From Thermohalobaculum sp039184865 (GTDB lineage Bacteria > Pseudomonadota > Alphaproteobacteria > Rhodobacterales > Rhodobacteraceae), in assembly GCA_039184865.1 (NCBI GenBank), contig JBCDAV010000017.1:31327-95326 (forward strand): a DNA stretch of 64,000 bases, given 5' to 3'. Below, piece by piece: positions 24,833-33,891 of the stretch. Position numbers and translations under genes: made by a program. The notes beneath the pieces were generated by a model. The model saw only the letters and a program-made list of their open reading frames with translations, ran no database searches and was not told where the DNA came from. Every line of letters starts with the position of its first letter. Position 1 is the first letter of the stretch.

Positions 24833-26122
24833 TCAGACTTCCTCGATCCGGATTGCCACCGGGTCGGCCTTGCAGACGTCGAGGTTCGAGATTGTCTTCA
24901 GGGCACTGTCGATCCCGTCACGGCGCGCATCATGGGTCACGATGACGACCGGAGCGGCGGGCGATCCCTGCCCATATTGACGCATCCTGTGGATCGAAAT
25001 CCCGGCCTCGCCGAGGGCCGAGGCCAGTTCCGCCAGCGCGCCGGGGCGGTCCTCGAGGACGAACCGAAGATAATAGGGTGAGTGCTCGTCGCCGTGCGCG
25101 AGCCTCGACGCCACGGTCAAGTCGTGTGAGGGGCGTCCGAAGAGCGGTGTACGAATGCCCCGCGCAATGTCCAGCACGTCGCCGATCACCGCCGACGCCG
25201 TGGCGCCCTCTCCAGCACCCGGTCCAGTCAAAGAGACCTGTCCGACGAAATCGCCTTCGACGACGACGGCATTTGTCACGCCGGGCAGCGCGCCAATCAC
25301 GGTGTCCTCGCGGACCATGCAGGGCCGGACGCGCTGCTCGAGGCCCTCGTCGTGCAGCTTTGCCAAACCGAGAAGCCGGATCGAGAAGCCCATGTCGCGC
25401 GCCGTTCGGATATCGTCGAGCGTGACGCGTTCGATCCCTTCGCAGACGACACCATCGAAATCGATCCTGGTGCCGAAGGCGATCGCGGCGAGGATTGCCA
25501 GCTTGTGCGCTGCATCGATCCCGCCGACATCGAAGCTCGGATCCGCCTCGGCATAGCCGAGCTTCTGCGCATCGAGCAGGACCGGCTCGTAGTCGGCGCC
25601 GCGCGTCTCCATTTCGCTGAGGATGTAGTTGCAGGTGCCATTCAGTACGCCGAACACCCGAGACACGCCGTTGCCTGCCAGGCCTTCGCCGAGCGATTTT
25701 ACGATTGGAATGCCGCCGGCAACGCCGGCTTCGACGCGAAGCGCGAGTCCCGCGGCTTCCGCAGCATCGGCGAGAGCGTGTCCGTGATGCGCGATCAGCG
25801 CCTTGTTGGCCGTGACGACGTGCTTGCCGTTTGCAATCGCCTTCTCGACCAGCGCCTTCGCCGGGCCGTCCGAACCGCCGATCACCTCGACGACACAGTC
25901 CACGTCGTCGCGTGCACCAAGTTCCACGGCATCATCGACCCAAGCGTAGCCCGATATGTTGGCGCCACGATCAAGGCCACGATTGCGGGCAGAAACTGCC
26001 GAGATTTCGACCGGTCGGCCCGCCTTCGCCGCCAGCATCGCGGCGTGTGTCTGCACCATCTTGACGGTGCCGATTCCGACCGTGCCGAGACCTGCGATAC
26101 CGAGGCGAAAGGGAGTGGACAT
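24833..26122 (-). CDS. hom: Homoserine dehydrogenase
   Basis: A 429-residue NAD(P)-dependent enzyme that reduces aspartate semialdehyde to homoserine, the branch to threonine and methionine. The Rossmann motif is LGIAGLGTVGIGTVK; catalytic-region landmarks are GVLNGTCNYILSEMETRG and AEADPSFDVGGIDAAHKL. A C-terminal ACT domain (FVLEDRPGALAELASALGEA) gives feedback control by amino acids. GGAGGCTTCGTC precedes the ATG. Product feeds the same pathway as the aminotransferase at 29593 in many relatives. Confidence 0.96.
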   Translation of the reverse strand: MSTPFRLGIAGLGTVGIGTVKMVQTHAAMLAAKAGRPVEISAVSARNRGLDRGANISGYAWVDDAVELGARDDVDCVVEVIGGSDGPAKALVEKAIANGKHVVTANKALIAHHGHALADAAEAAGLALRVEAGVAGGIPIVKSLGEGLAGNGVSRVFGVLNGTCNYILSEMETRGADYEPVLLDAQKLGYAEADPSFDVGGIDAAHKLAILAAIAFGTRIDFDGVVCEGIERVTLDDIRTARDMGFSIRLLGLAKLHDEGLEQRVRPCMVREDTVIGALPGVTNAVVVEGDFVGQVSLTGPGAGEGATASAVIGDVLDIARGIRTPLFGRPSHDLTVASRLAHGDEHSPYYLRFVLEDRPGALAELASALGEAGISIHRMRQYGQGSPAAPVVIVTHDARRDGIDSALKTISNLDVCKADPVAIRIEEV

Positions 26123-26184
26123 GACGAAGCCTCCAAGAGTCCGGAAGGCCCCATAGACGGCAGGACGCGCGCGCGGTCAAGCGC

Positions 26185-28239
26185 TCATCCGGCCTCGGCA
26201 AAGGTGGCTGCGACCGGTCGCACCTCGACCCGGGCGGAATAGCGCGATTGGCCAACCGAGAACGGAAAGCCGTCCAGCGCGGTTCGGGGCAGGACCGGCT
26301 CGGAGCTCGTAAGTGCATTCAGTCCGGGCCATCCATCCCGCATCCAGACCGTGCCCGCGGGCATGCGCTTGGTGACCTTCGCGACGGCCGAGAATTCGCC
26401 GCGCGCATTGCCGACCGATATGGGGTCGCCGTCCGAGACCCCGCGCGCCTCGGCATCTTCCGGCGCCAGCCAGAGTTGCGGATCTTTTTCGCGCGCCGCC
26501 AGGGCGGGCAAGGCCCGAGCATGATCGTAGAACGAATGAAAGTGCGCGAAGGTTCGTCCATGCGCGAAGGCGAGCGGTTCGTTCCCGCCAGTGCGGGTTT
26601 CGGCTTCGGGAAGCGGCGGCAGACCCATCTCCTCTGCCTTTCTGGAAAAGAACTCGATCTTCCCCGACGGCGTGTGAAAGGCGTGCGTCGGATAGGCCAC
26701 GGGAGAGATCTGAAGTTCGGCGCGCCCGCCATTGGCCCGCATCCCGGCGACGGTTGCATGGCCAGTGCCGGGATGGTCCAGCACCGCATCAATCGCCGCT
26801 TCCTGGCTGGCCCAAGGATAGACATCCGCAATACCGAGGCGCGCAGCCAATCCCTGATAAAGCTCATAGAGCGGACGTCCCTGCCCCGCGCGCGGGAGCG
26901 CCTTGTCGGCCAGATAGACATGGGTGTTGGTTGCCTTGATCCCGACTTCCTCGAGCCAGATCGTGCCGGGCAGGACGATGTCTGCAACCTCGCGGCCCGT
27001 CTGGTTCCAGAATATGTCGTAGCTGACGACAAGATCCGTCTTCGCGAGTGCGGCGCGCGTCCGGTTGGTATCTGGAAAGGACGACAGGAAGTTCGAGCCG
27101 AGCGTCAGCAACACCTTCACATCACCGCCCTCGAGAGCGCGGACCATCGCCTCCATCTGGTTCGGGATGTATTGCCCCGGCGGGCGCCGGTCAGCAGCGG
27201 TAATGTCGGCAAAGCCCGCGCCGTGGCTGCGCGCGCCGTGGCGTGGACCGATCCCGCCACCGGCAACGCCGAAGTTGCCGGACAGGGCCGGAAGGCAGGA
27301 GATTGCCCGTGCCGCCTGCCAGGTGTTCTCGCCCTTGTGCAGCGATGATCCGCCGATGATGATCATCGCGGGCCGTGTCCCTGCGTAGCTGCGGGCAAGC
27401 GTGACGATCTGGTCAGCGGGGACGCCGGTGATTGCCGCGGCCCATTCCGGCGTCTTGTCATGTAAGTGAGTCTGCAACTCTGCGTAACCGACCGTGTGCT
27501 GAGCGATGAACGTCTGATCGGACAGACCCTCGCGAACGATCACGTGCATCAGGGCGAGCGCGAGCGCCGCATCTGTGCCGGGCCGTACGAGGATCACCTC
27601 GCCAGCCAGTGCGCTCGCCTCGGTCCGGCGCACATCGATGGCGACGATCTTCGCGCCGCGCCGTTTCGCGGCGTCGAGATGCGGTGTCGTGTTTGCCTGG
27701 CTGACCGTATTCGCCCCCCAGAGCACGATCATCTGGGAATTGGCGCTCATGTCCTCCTTGGTCGACGTCTCGAGCGCGCCTGTCAGACCGAGTCCCAATC
27801 CGCCGAGGCCCCAGCAGATCATCGCCGGGTTCCAGTGCTGGCACCCGTAGAGATTGGCAAACCGCTCCATCTGACCGCGTTTCACGCCGGTGCCGTAGTC
27901 ATTCGCGGCATTCCCATGACCCTGCCAGAGCCCGACCGCCTCGCGCCCGACATCCGCCATGCGCTGGGCGATCAGGTCCATCGCTTCGTCCCAAGTCGCG
28001 TCACGCCAGGTGTCCGTGCCGCGCGCAGTCCGAATTTTGGGTGTGAGGAGCCTCGCGGGGTTTCCGACGATCTGGTGGGCCGCCTTGCCGCGCATGCAAA
28101 GCCCGCCGCGGCTGTCTGGATTGTCCTTGTCACCAACAAGCGAAACGAAGCTGTCACCGTCGACTTCGACCTTCATCCCGCAGAGCGTCGGATGACAGTT
28201 CATCGGACACATGGTGTTCAGCGTTCGCTTCCCGGACAT
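26185..28239 (-). CDS. Molybdopterin (bis-MGD) oxidoreductase
   Basis: A 684-residue DMSO-reductase-family enzyme. The N-terminal 4Fe-4S site is CPMNCHPTLCG with a fourth cysteine in GGLCMRGKA. Cofactor-binding blocks follow, such as GHGNAANDYGTG, VLWGANTVSQANTTP and IIGGSSLHKGEN, and a C-terminal molydop_binding domain. No selenocysteine or obvious Cys ligand is seen at the molybdenum site. No Tat signal is present, so it is cytoplasmic. Homologues act on formate or other small substrates; this one is unassigned. GGAGA precedes the start at 28239, and a longer frame upstream is not conserved. Confidence 0.88.
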   Translation of the reverse strand: MSGKRTLNTMCPMNCHPTLCGMKVEVDGDSFVSLVGDKDNPDSRGGLCMRGKAAHQIVGNPARLLTPKIRTARGTDTWRDATWDEAMDLIAQRMADVGREAVGLWQGHGNAANDYGTGVKRGQMERFANLYGCQHWNPAMICWGLGGLGLGLTGALETSTKEDMSANSQMIVLWGANTVSQANTTPHLDAAKRRGAKIVAIDVRRTEASALAGEVILVRPGTDAALALALMHVIVREGLSDQTFIAQHTVGYAELQTHLHDKTPEWAAAITGVPADQIVTLARSYAGTRPAMIIIGGSSLHKGENTWQAARAISCLPALSGNFGVAGGGIGPRHGARSHGAGFADITAADRRPPGQYIPNQMEAMVRALEGGDVKVLLTLGSNFLSSFPDTNRTRAALAKTDLVVSYDIFWNQTGREVADIVLPGTIWLEEVGIKATNTHVYLADKALPRAGQGRPLYELYQGLAARLGIADVYPWASQEAAIDAVLDHPGTGHATVAGMRANGGRAELQISPVAYPTHAFHTPSGKIEFFSRKAEEMGLPPLPEAETRTGGNEPLAFAHGRTFAHFHSFYDHARALPALAAREKDPQLWLAPEDAEARGVSDGDPISVGNARGEFSAVAKVTKRMPAGTVWMRDGWPGLNALTSSEPVLPRTALDGFPFSVGQSRYSARVEVRPVAATFAEAG

Positions 28240-28258
28240 CCGCCGTCTCCAAGGTGGC

Positions 28259-28867
28259 TTATGGCGACAGAGCGTAGCCCAAAGCCGAGCGGTTCGCATC
28301 CAGTGCGCGGGTATATTCCATGACGCGGGCGGTTTCATCGGACACGTGCTGTCCGTGGCTGCGAGCTAGGCAGTAGAACATGGTATCTATGCCGAGGCTG
28401 ACGCCGCCTCCTGTCACGACGCCATCGTCGTCTGCAATCGCTGCGGAGATCGCGTCCACATCGGCTGGCAGCATCTCGAGCGGAGCTTTCTCGCCCGCAA
28501 AGACCTCGCGCTTCGTTGTCGCTTTGCGCCCAGTCAAAAGACCGGCCGCTGCGAGGATCATTGCGCCGGTGCAGATCGAAGTGATCCGCGCGCGCGACTG
28601 TTTCAGGTAGGCTAAAGTTTCCTGATCCTCCGCGGCCTGGGTCCACCCCGGACCACCGGTCACGATCAGATCGGCAAATTCGGGCGCTGTTTCGAAGCTG
28701 AAATCCGCCATCATCCGCATTCCGTTGGCGCAGACGATCTCACCGGCGCGGCGTGCGACACCGGCATAGGTGAGGTCCGGCGCGATCCGCCTGGCCATAG
28801 AGAGAACGCCGAAAGTCGCGCCGATGTCGATCGGCTCGACGCCTTCGTAGATGAGGATTCCGTACAT
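28259..28867 (-). CDS. DJ-1/PfpI family protein (isonitrile-hydratase-like)
   Basis: A 202-residue class I glutamine-amidotransferase-like protein. It opens YGILIYEGVEPIDIGATFGV, with TGGPGW and the nucleophile elbow SICTGAMILAAAGLL carrying the reactive cysteine; TTKREVFAGEKAPLE and GGGVSLGIDTMF complete the fold. The InhA-like branch hydrates isonitriles, but substrate is not proven by sequence. It lies 19 bases upstream of the molybdenum enzyme on the same strand and is probably in its operon. Confidence 0.85.
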   Translation of the reverse strand: MYGILIYEGVEPIDIGATFGVLSMARRIAPDLTYAGVARRAGEIVCANGMRMMADFSFETAPEFADLIVTGGPGWTQAAEDQETLAYLKQSRARITSICTGAMILAAAGLLTGRKATTKREVFAGEKAPLEMLPADVDAISAAIADDDGVVTGGGVSLGIDTMFYCLARSHGQHVSDETARVMEYTRALDANRSALGYALSP

Positions 28868-29033
28868 GAGCCAAGCCCCCTCGCGACATGCGCGTGGGCC
28901 TCAGCTTAGTTGATCGACTGCGGCGGTCAAACGCATGCTCCGGAACCAAACCAGCGGCGGCGCTGGCGAACGCGTCCTCCGGTGTGTAAGTTACGGGCTT
29001 CTCCCAATCGTCCTGCGAAGCGAAAGGATCAGC

Positions 29034-29588
29034 ATGGCCTCGTCGCACCCCGTCCTCGATTTCGATATCAAGGCGCCCGACTTCACTTTGCCCGGCACAG
29101 ACGGCAAATCCCACGCACTCGCCGATCTCGCCGGATCGAAGGGCACGGTCATCATGTTCATCTGCAATCACTGTCCCTACGTGCTCGCGGTGATCGACAG
29201 ATTGGTGCGGGATGTGAAAACGCTTCAGGACATGAGGATCGGCGTTGCCGCGATCTGCTCGAACGACGCCAGATCCTACCCCGCCGACAGCTTCGACAAG
29301 ATGGGCGAAATGGCGCGAAAGCAAGGCTTCACGTTCCCTTATCTCCACGACGAGGATCAGTCCGTCGCAAGAGCCTATGATGCGGCCTGCACTCCCGAAT
29401 TCCACGGCTTCAACGCCGATCTGCAGCTGCAATACCGTGGCAGGCTCGATGCAGGCCGTATGGGTGCGGTTCCCGACAACCTGCGCCGCGATCTGGTAGA
29501 GGCGATGACGCTGATTGCAAAGACCGGGCGCGGGCCGGACGAGCAGCACGCCTCGATGGGGTGCTCGATCAAGTGGAAAGCGGTTTAG
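29034..29588 (+). CDS. Thioredoxin-fold (AhpC/TSA-like) protein
   Basis: A 184-residue cytoplasmic thioredoxin-fold protein. It begins VLDFDIKAPDFTLPGTDG and has the redox motif ICNHCPYVLAV (Cys-Asn-His-Cys). SNDARSYPADSF and a C-terminal SMGCSIKWKA are typical of the family of thioredoxin-like proteins paired with peroxiredoxins. AAAGGATC precedes the ATG. It converges on the aminotransferase with four bases between stops. The partner substrate is unknown. Confidence 0.88.
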   Translation: MASSHPVLDFDIKAPDFTLPGTDGKSHALADLAGSKGTVIMFICNHCPYVLAVIDRLVRDVKTLQDMRIGVAAICSNDARSYPADSFDKMGEMARKQGFTFPYLHDEDQSVARAYDAACTPEFHGFNADLQLQYRGRLDAGRMGAVPDNLRRDLVEAMTLIAKTGRGPDEQHASMGCSIKWKAV

Positions 29589-29592
29589 CCGG

Positions 29593-30837
29593 CTACTCGG
29601 CGGCGCCGCGCAACTGCGTGTATTCGCCGACGATCTCGTCAGCCCGCGCGATGACGCGTTTGACGTTGCGCGCCGCCTGACGGATCCGCTGCTCGTTCTC
29701 GACCAGACCCAGCCGGACATAGCCCTCGCCGTACTCTCCAAAGCCGACGCCCGGCGAGACCGCGACCTCGGCTTCACGCAACAGGATCTTGGAGAATTCC
29801 ATAGAGCCGAGCGCCCGGAACGGTTCAGGCACGGGCGCCCAGGCGAACATCGTGGCGGGCGGGGCAGGTATTTCCCAGCCGGCACGCCCCATCGCATCGA
29901 CCAGCGTGTCGCGCCGCGCCTGATAGACGCCGCGGATCTCGCCGATGCAGTCCTGCGGTCCGTTCAGCGCGGCGGCCGCTGCGACCTGCACCGGCGTGAA
30001 AGCCCCGTAGTCGAGGTAGGATTTGATGCGTGTGAGCGCATCGATCAGCCTTTCGTTTCCGACGGCAAAGCCCATGCGCCAGCCCGGCATCGAGTACGTC
30101 TTCGACAATGACGTAAATTCGACCGCGCATTCCATCGCACCGTCCACTTGCAGGATCGACGGCGGCGGGTTTCCATCGAAGTAAACCTCGGCATAGGCGA
30201 GGTCGGAGAGGAGCCAGATGTGATGGCGGCGGGCGAACGCCACGAGCTCGCGATAGAATTCGAGATCGCAGACCTGTGCCGTCGGATTGGACGGAAAGTT
30301 CACGACGATCGCCACCGGAGCAGGCACGGAATGGCGCACGGCGCGATCCAGCGCTTCGAAGTATGCCTCCGGGTCGAACCGCCCGTTGTGTAGCGCCGGG
30401 ATATGGCGCAGCGTACCACCTGCGATCATGAAACCGTACGGGTGGATCGGATAGCTCGGGTTCGGCGCGAGGATGACATCGCCGGGCGCGGTAATCGCCA
30501 TCGCGAGGTTTGCGAGTCCTTCCTTCGAGCCCAGCGTCGCGATGACGTGCTTTTCGGGATCGACGTCGACGCCGAAGCGCCGACCGTAATAGCCCGCCTG
30601 CGCGCGGCGCAGACCCGGGATTCCCTTTGAGGACGAGTACCGATGCGTCCTCGGCTTCTGAACGGTCTCAATCAGTTTCTCGACGATGTGAGCCGGGGTA
30701 TCCATGTCCGGATTGCCCATGCCGAAATCGATGATATCGCGCCCCTCGGCCCTGTACTCCGCCTTCATCCGGTTGACCTCGGCGAAGACGTAAGGCGGCA
30801 GGCGCTTGATCCGGTAGAACTCTTCCTGTGCGGGCAT
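29593..30837 (-). CDS. Class I/II PLP aminotransferase (AlaC / diaminopimelate-aminotransferase-like)
   Basis: A 414-residue PLP enzyme. It opens FYRIKRLPPYVFAEVNRMK; the cofactor region has NFPSNPTAQVCD and LLSDLAYAEVYF, and the Schiff-base lysine is in EFTSLSKTYSMPGWRMGF. This is the AlaC/LL-DAP aminotransferase branch, which in alphaproteobacteria is often next to hom and glpX; here 3.5 kb of other genes separate them. I used the ATG at 30837 where family members begin; longer starts are possible since no ribosome site is clear. Confidence 0.92.
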   Translation of the reverse strand: MPAQEEFYRIKRLPPYVFAEVNRMKAEYRAEGRDIIDFGMGNPDMDTPAHIVEKLIETVQKPRTHRYSSSKGIPGLRRAQAGYYGRRFGVDVDPEKHVIATLGSKEGLANLAMAITAPGDVILAPNPSYPIHPYGFMIAGGTLRHIPALHNGRFDPEAYFEALDRAVRHSVPAPVAIVVNFPSNPTAQVCDLEFYRELVAFARRHHIWLLSDLAYAEVYFDGNPPPSILQVDGAMECAVEFTSLSKTYSMPGWRMGFAVGNERLIDALTRIKSYLDYGAFTPVQVAAAAALNGPQDCIGEIRGVYQARRDTLVDAMGRAGWEIPAPPATMFAWAPVPEPFRALGSMEFSKILLREAEVAVSPGVGFGEYGEGYVRLGLVENEQRIRQAARNVKRVIARADEIVGEYTQLRGAAE

Positions 30838-30946
30838 CGCATGATCCGGGTGGTTGGTCGGGATTGGCGGCGTGTATAGGAGCATCGCCCGCGGCTCGCC
30901 AGCGCAAATCCCGTGCGTTTCCGGTGCATGCACAAGGACCGAAACC

Positions 30947-31414
30947 ATGCCTCAGACCCACAACTACACTGCAGTGATCAGATGGATCGGCAACCGGGGC
31001 GAGGGCACGGCGAATTACCGCGCTTATGGTCGCGAGCACGAGATTGCGATCGACGGCAAGCCGGTCATCGCAGGTTCCGCCGATCCCGCGTTTCTCGGCG
31101 ATCCGGCGCGCTGGAATCCGGAAGACATGCTGCTCTCGAGCATCTCGACCTGCCACATGCTTTGGTTTCTGCACCTTGCGTCGGATGCCGGCTGGGTCGT
31201 CGAAAGCTACGAGGACCGGGCGACGGCAGAGATGCAGATGAATTCGGACGGCTCCGGCCAATTTACGTCTGCGGCGCTCCAGCCTGTCGTGACGATCTCG
31301 CAGGGCGATCCCGGACAGTCTGACGAACTGCATCACCGTGCTCATGCGATGTGTTTCATTGCGCGCTCTTTGAACTTCGATGTCTCCTGCAACGCGGTCG
31401 TCGAGCAGGTCTGA
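30947..31414 (+). CDS. OsmC family protein
   Basis: A 155-residue peroxide-handling fold protein. It opens NYTAVIRWIGNRGEGTANYR; the two conserved cysteines lie in SSISTCHMLWFLHLA and in DVSCNAVVEQ. OsmC/Ohr proteins reduce organic hydroperoxides with thiols. The WNPEDMLLSSISTCHM block is a clear family signature. GGACCGAAACC precedes the ATG, a weak site. It is divergent from the aminotransferase and 89 bases ahead of the formylglutathione hydrolase. Confidence 0.9.
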   Translation: MPQTHNYTAVIRWIGNRGEGTANYRAYGREHEIAIDGKPVIAGSADPAFLGDPARWNPEDMLLSSISTCHMLWFLHLASDAGWVVESYEDRATAEMQMNSDGSGQFTSAALQPVVTISQGDPGQSDELHHRAHAMCFIARSLNFDVSCNAVVEQV

Positions 31415-31503
31415 TCTTCGCTCGAAATCGGTAGACGGCGAGGTTGTCCGACCCGCGCGCTGCACGTAGTCTCCCCGCAACATCAAATCCGGGAGGCGAG
31501 TCG

Positions 31504-32328
31504 GTGGAAATCGTATCTGAGAACAAGGCCTTCGGTGGCGTGCAGGGCGTCTACAAGCACGCCTCGGAGGCGACCGGCTGCGACATGACCTTCGCCGTCT
31601 ATCTCCCGCCGCAGGCTGCCGATACGCGGGTTCCCTGTCTTTGGTACCTCTCCGGCCTGACCTGCACCCATGAAAACGCGATGACCAAGGCCGGCGCCCA
31701 GGGCTGGGCGGCGCAGCACGGCATCGCGGTCGTGTTCCCCGACACGTCACCGCGCGGCGAGGGCGTTGCCGACGACGAGGCGTATGATCTTGGCCAGGGC
31801 GCCGGGTTCTATGTCGATGCGACCGAGGAGCCGTGGGCGCCGCATTACAAGATGTACTCCTACATCGTTCAGGATCTGCAGAAACTGCTGACCGGTCAGT
31901 TTCCGGTCGACGCGGATCGTCAGGGCATAACCGGCCACTCGATGGGCGGGCATGGTGCGATCACGCTGGCGCTCGCCAACCCCGGCCTCTACCGTTCAGT
32001 CTCGGCGTTCGCACCAATCGCCAACCCGACCTCAGCCGATTGGGGTCGCAAGCAGCTTTCGGCGTATCTCGGCGAGGACGAGGCGACATGGGCTACGCAC
32101 GATGCCACCTGGATGGTGCGCGAGCGCGGTTGGTCGCGCGACATGCTGATCGATCAGGGTGCAGACGATCAGTTCCTCGACCTTCTGAAGCCCGAGGCGC
32201 TCGCGGGCGCGCTCGCGGAAACACGCATTCCGTCGGCCATGCGGATGCAGGCAGGTTACGATCATTCGTACTACTTCGTATCGACCTTCATGGAAGATCA
32301 CGTGCGCTGGCACGCGGAACGGTTGTGA
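31504..32328 (+). CDS. fghA: S-formylglutathione hydrolase
   Basis: A 274-residue esterase-fold enzyme that cleaves S-formylglutathione to formate and glutathione in formaldehyde detoxification. Landmarks are ENKAFGGVQGVYKHAS, LSGLTCTHENAMTKAG, the nucleophile GHSMGGHGA and the histidine in GYDHSYYF. Translation starts at GTG 31504, eight bases after GGGAGGCGAG; homologues begin at this point. The glutathione-dependent formaldehyde dehydrogenase is not in the window. The following two genes are quinoprotein-associated, so the segment fits alcohol/formaldehyde oxidation. Confidence 0.93.
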   Translation: MEIVSENKAFGGVQGVYKHASEATGCDMTFAVYLPPQAADTRVPCLWYLSGLTCTHENAMTKAGAQGWAAQHGIAVVFPDTSPRGEGVADDEAYDLGQGAGFYVDATEEPWAPHYKMYSYIVQDLQKLLTGQFPVDADRQGITGHSMGGHGAITLALANPGLYRSVSAFAPIANPTSADWGRKQLSAYLGEDEATWATHDATWMVRERGWSRDMLIDQGADDQFLDLLKPEALAGALAETRIPSAMRMQAGYDHSYYFVSTFMEDHVRWHAERL

Positions 32329-32356
32329 TCGATCAGGCCCCAGCACGGGCGGCGAG

Positions 32357-33394
32357 ATGATTTTCGAGATCCTATTGACGTCCTGCCTCGCGACGGACAT
32401 CGACGATTGCGGCTCGGGCCGGATTCCTGTCTCGGGCGATCTGGGCGCGTGCCGCGACCGTGCGCGCGTGATTGCGGCGAACGTGCCTGCGAGTGCCGAA
32501 ATCCAGAGTTTCGTCTGCGTCGAAGCAGGTCAGTTTCCCGAACTCGGCTTCTCGGAGATCGCGCCCGGCGTGTTCGTTCACAAGGGGCGCTATGACAGCG
32601 CGCCGAACCAGGAGAACCGCGGCGATCTGGCAAATGTCGGGTTCGTCATCGGCGAAGCCTCTGTCGCCGTGATTGACACGGGCATGCACCCGTGGATCGG
32701 ACGCGCGATGCTGAACGCGATCCGTCGCGAAACCGCATTGCCGATCAGCGCGATAATTCTGACTGGCGCAGGCCCTGAGCGCGTGCTTGGTACGGGACCG
32801 CTGCTGGAGGACGGCGGCTCGGTGATTGGCCATCATGTGCTGGCAGAGACGCTGGCTGAGCGAGCGGACGAACTTGTGAGAAACCTTCAGGATGTTCTTC
32901 CGGACAGTCTTTCACCGACGGATGTCGTCGTGCCGGACGATGGCGTCAGTGGCACCCGGACCATCAGTCTGGGCAACCGGGAACTCACATTGACCGCCCA
33001 CGAAACCGGACCTGCGGGGTATGAGCTAACGGTTCTGGACGAGAAGAGCGGAACCTTGTTCGCGGGAGATCTGCTTTACCAAAGGCAAGTACCGGCCTTG
33101 AGCGGACCGCCGCAAGCATGGATCGACACGCTGAAATCGCTGTCAGAGCTTCCCGCGACGCGCGCCGTTCCGGGACACGGGCCGGTGGCGATGCGGTGGC
33201 CCGAAGGCAGCGGGCCCGTCTCGCGCTACCTGCTGACGCTTGAGCAGGACATAAAGGCCGAGATTGCAGCAGGATCCGAGATCGAAGCGGCCGCAAGGCG
33301 GGCTGGTGCGGATGAGCAGTACCGTTGGCTGAACTTCGATGAAACGAACCGAAGAAATGCGGCAATCGCCTATCGAGCACTGACGCAGGAATGA
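32357..33394 (+). CDS. Quinoprotein relay system zinc metallohydrolase 2 homologue with degenerate metal motif
   Basis: A 345-residue protein of the metallohydrolase family that accompanies PQQ alcohol dehydrogenases. It has the expected front (MIFEILLTSCLA, paired cysteines) and FSEIAPGVFVHKGRYD, then NVGFVIGEASVAVIDTG. Where active members have a THxHxDH motif, this protein reads ILTGAGPERVLG, with none of the three histidines and no aspartate. FAGDLLY and VPGHGPV remain. It is probably not a zinc hydrolase as it stands, though it could bind a partner. It overlaps the cytochrome gene by ATGA. Confidence 0.8.
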   Translation: MIFEILLTSCLATDIDDCGSGRIPVSGDLGACRDRARVIAANVPASAEIQSFVCVEAGQFPELGFSEIAPGVFVHKGRYDSAPNQENRGDLANVGFVIGEASVAVIDTGMHPWIGRAMLNAIRRETALPISAIILTGAGPERVLGTGPLLEDGGSVIGHHVLAETLAERADELVRNLQDVLPDSLSPTDVVVPDDGVSGTRTISLGNRELTLTAHETGPAGYELTVLDEKSGTLFAGDLLYQRQVPALSGPPQAWIDTLKSLSELPATRAVPGHGPVAMRWPEGSGPVSRYLLTLEQDIKAEIAAGSEIEAAARRAGADEQYRWLNFDETNRRNAAIAYRALTQE

Positions 33395-33888
33395 ACGCGG
33401 CAATCTGCTTTCTTGTGGGGGCAATCATGCTTTGCGTCGCGCAGTTAGCGGTTGCCTCTCCGAGCTATGAAATCTCCGGAAAGCACTTCGACATCGCTGA
33501 CGAGCCCACGTACCGCATCTTTCCGGACGGCTCGGTCGACTGGTTCACGGCCGAGGGATATGCGGCTTATCATCGATCCTGCCAGGGTTGCCACGGCCCG
33601 CGTGGAGCGGGATCGCCACTCGCGCCCGAACTGGTCGCATCTCTTCGCTCACAGAGCTATCTCGACTTCATCGACACCGTGACCAATGGAAGGATCGGGT
33701 TCGACGGCGCCATTGCGCGCGTGATGCCGGCCTTCGGCACATCGCCTGATATCATGTGCAGGCTCGACGCACTCTTCATCTATTTGCGGGCAGAGTCGGC
33801 TGGCGTACTTGCAGACGCCGCACCGCTCGCATCGAAGGTGAACTCAACGGAGCCGACTTCCGAACTGGATTCTTGCCTGAGCGATTAA
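33391..33888 (+). CDS. c-type cytochrome, methanol-metabolism-related family
   Basis: A 165-residue periplasmic mono-haem cytochrome. A signal peptide ends near AVASPSYE. The haem motif is RSCQGCHGPRGAG, and the sixth ligand is likely the methionine in ARVMPAFG. The segment YRIFPDGSVDWFTAEGYAAY is typical of cytochromes that serve PQQ alcohol dehydrogenases. It is coupled to the metallohydrolase homologue by ATGA and stops three bases before the convergent ccrM. No PQQ dehydrogenase is in the window. Confidence 0.85.
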   Translation: MNAAICFLVGAIMLCVAQLAVASPSYEISGKHFDIADEPTYRIFPDGSVDWFTAEGYAAYHRSCQGCHGPRGAGSPLAPELVASLRSQSYLDFIDTVTNGRIGFDGAIARVMPAFGTSPDIMCRLDALFIYLRAESAGVLADAAPLASKVNSTEPTSELDSCLSD

Positions 33889-33891
33889 CGT

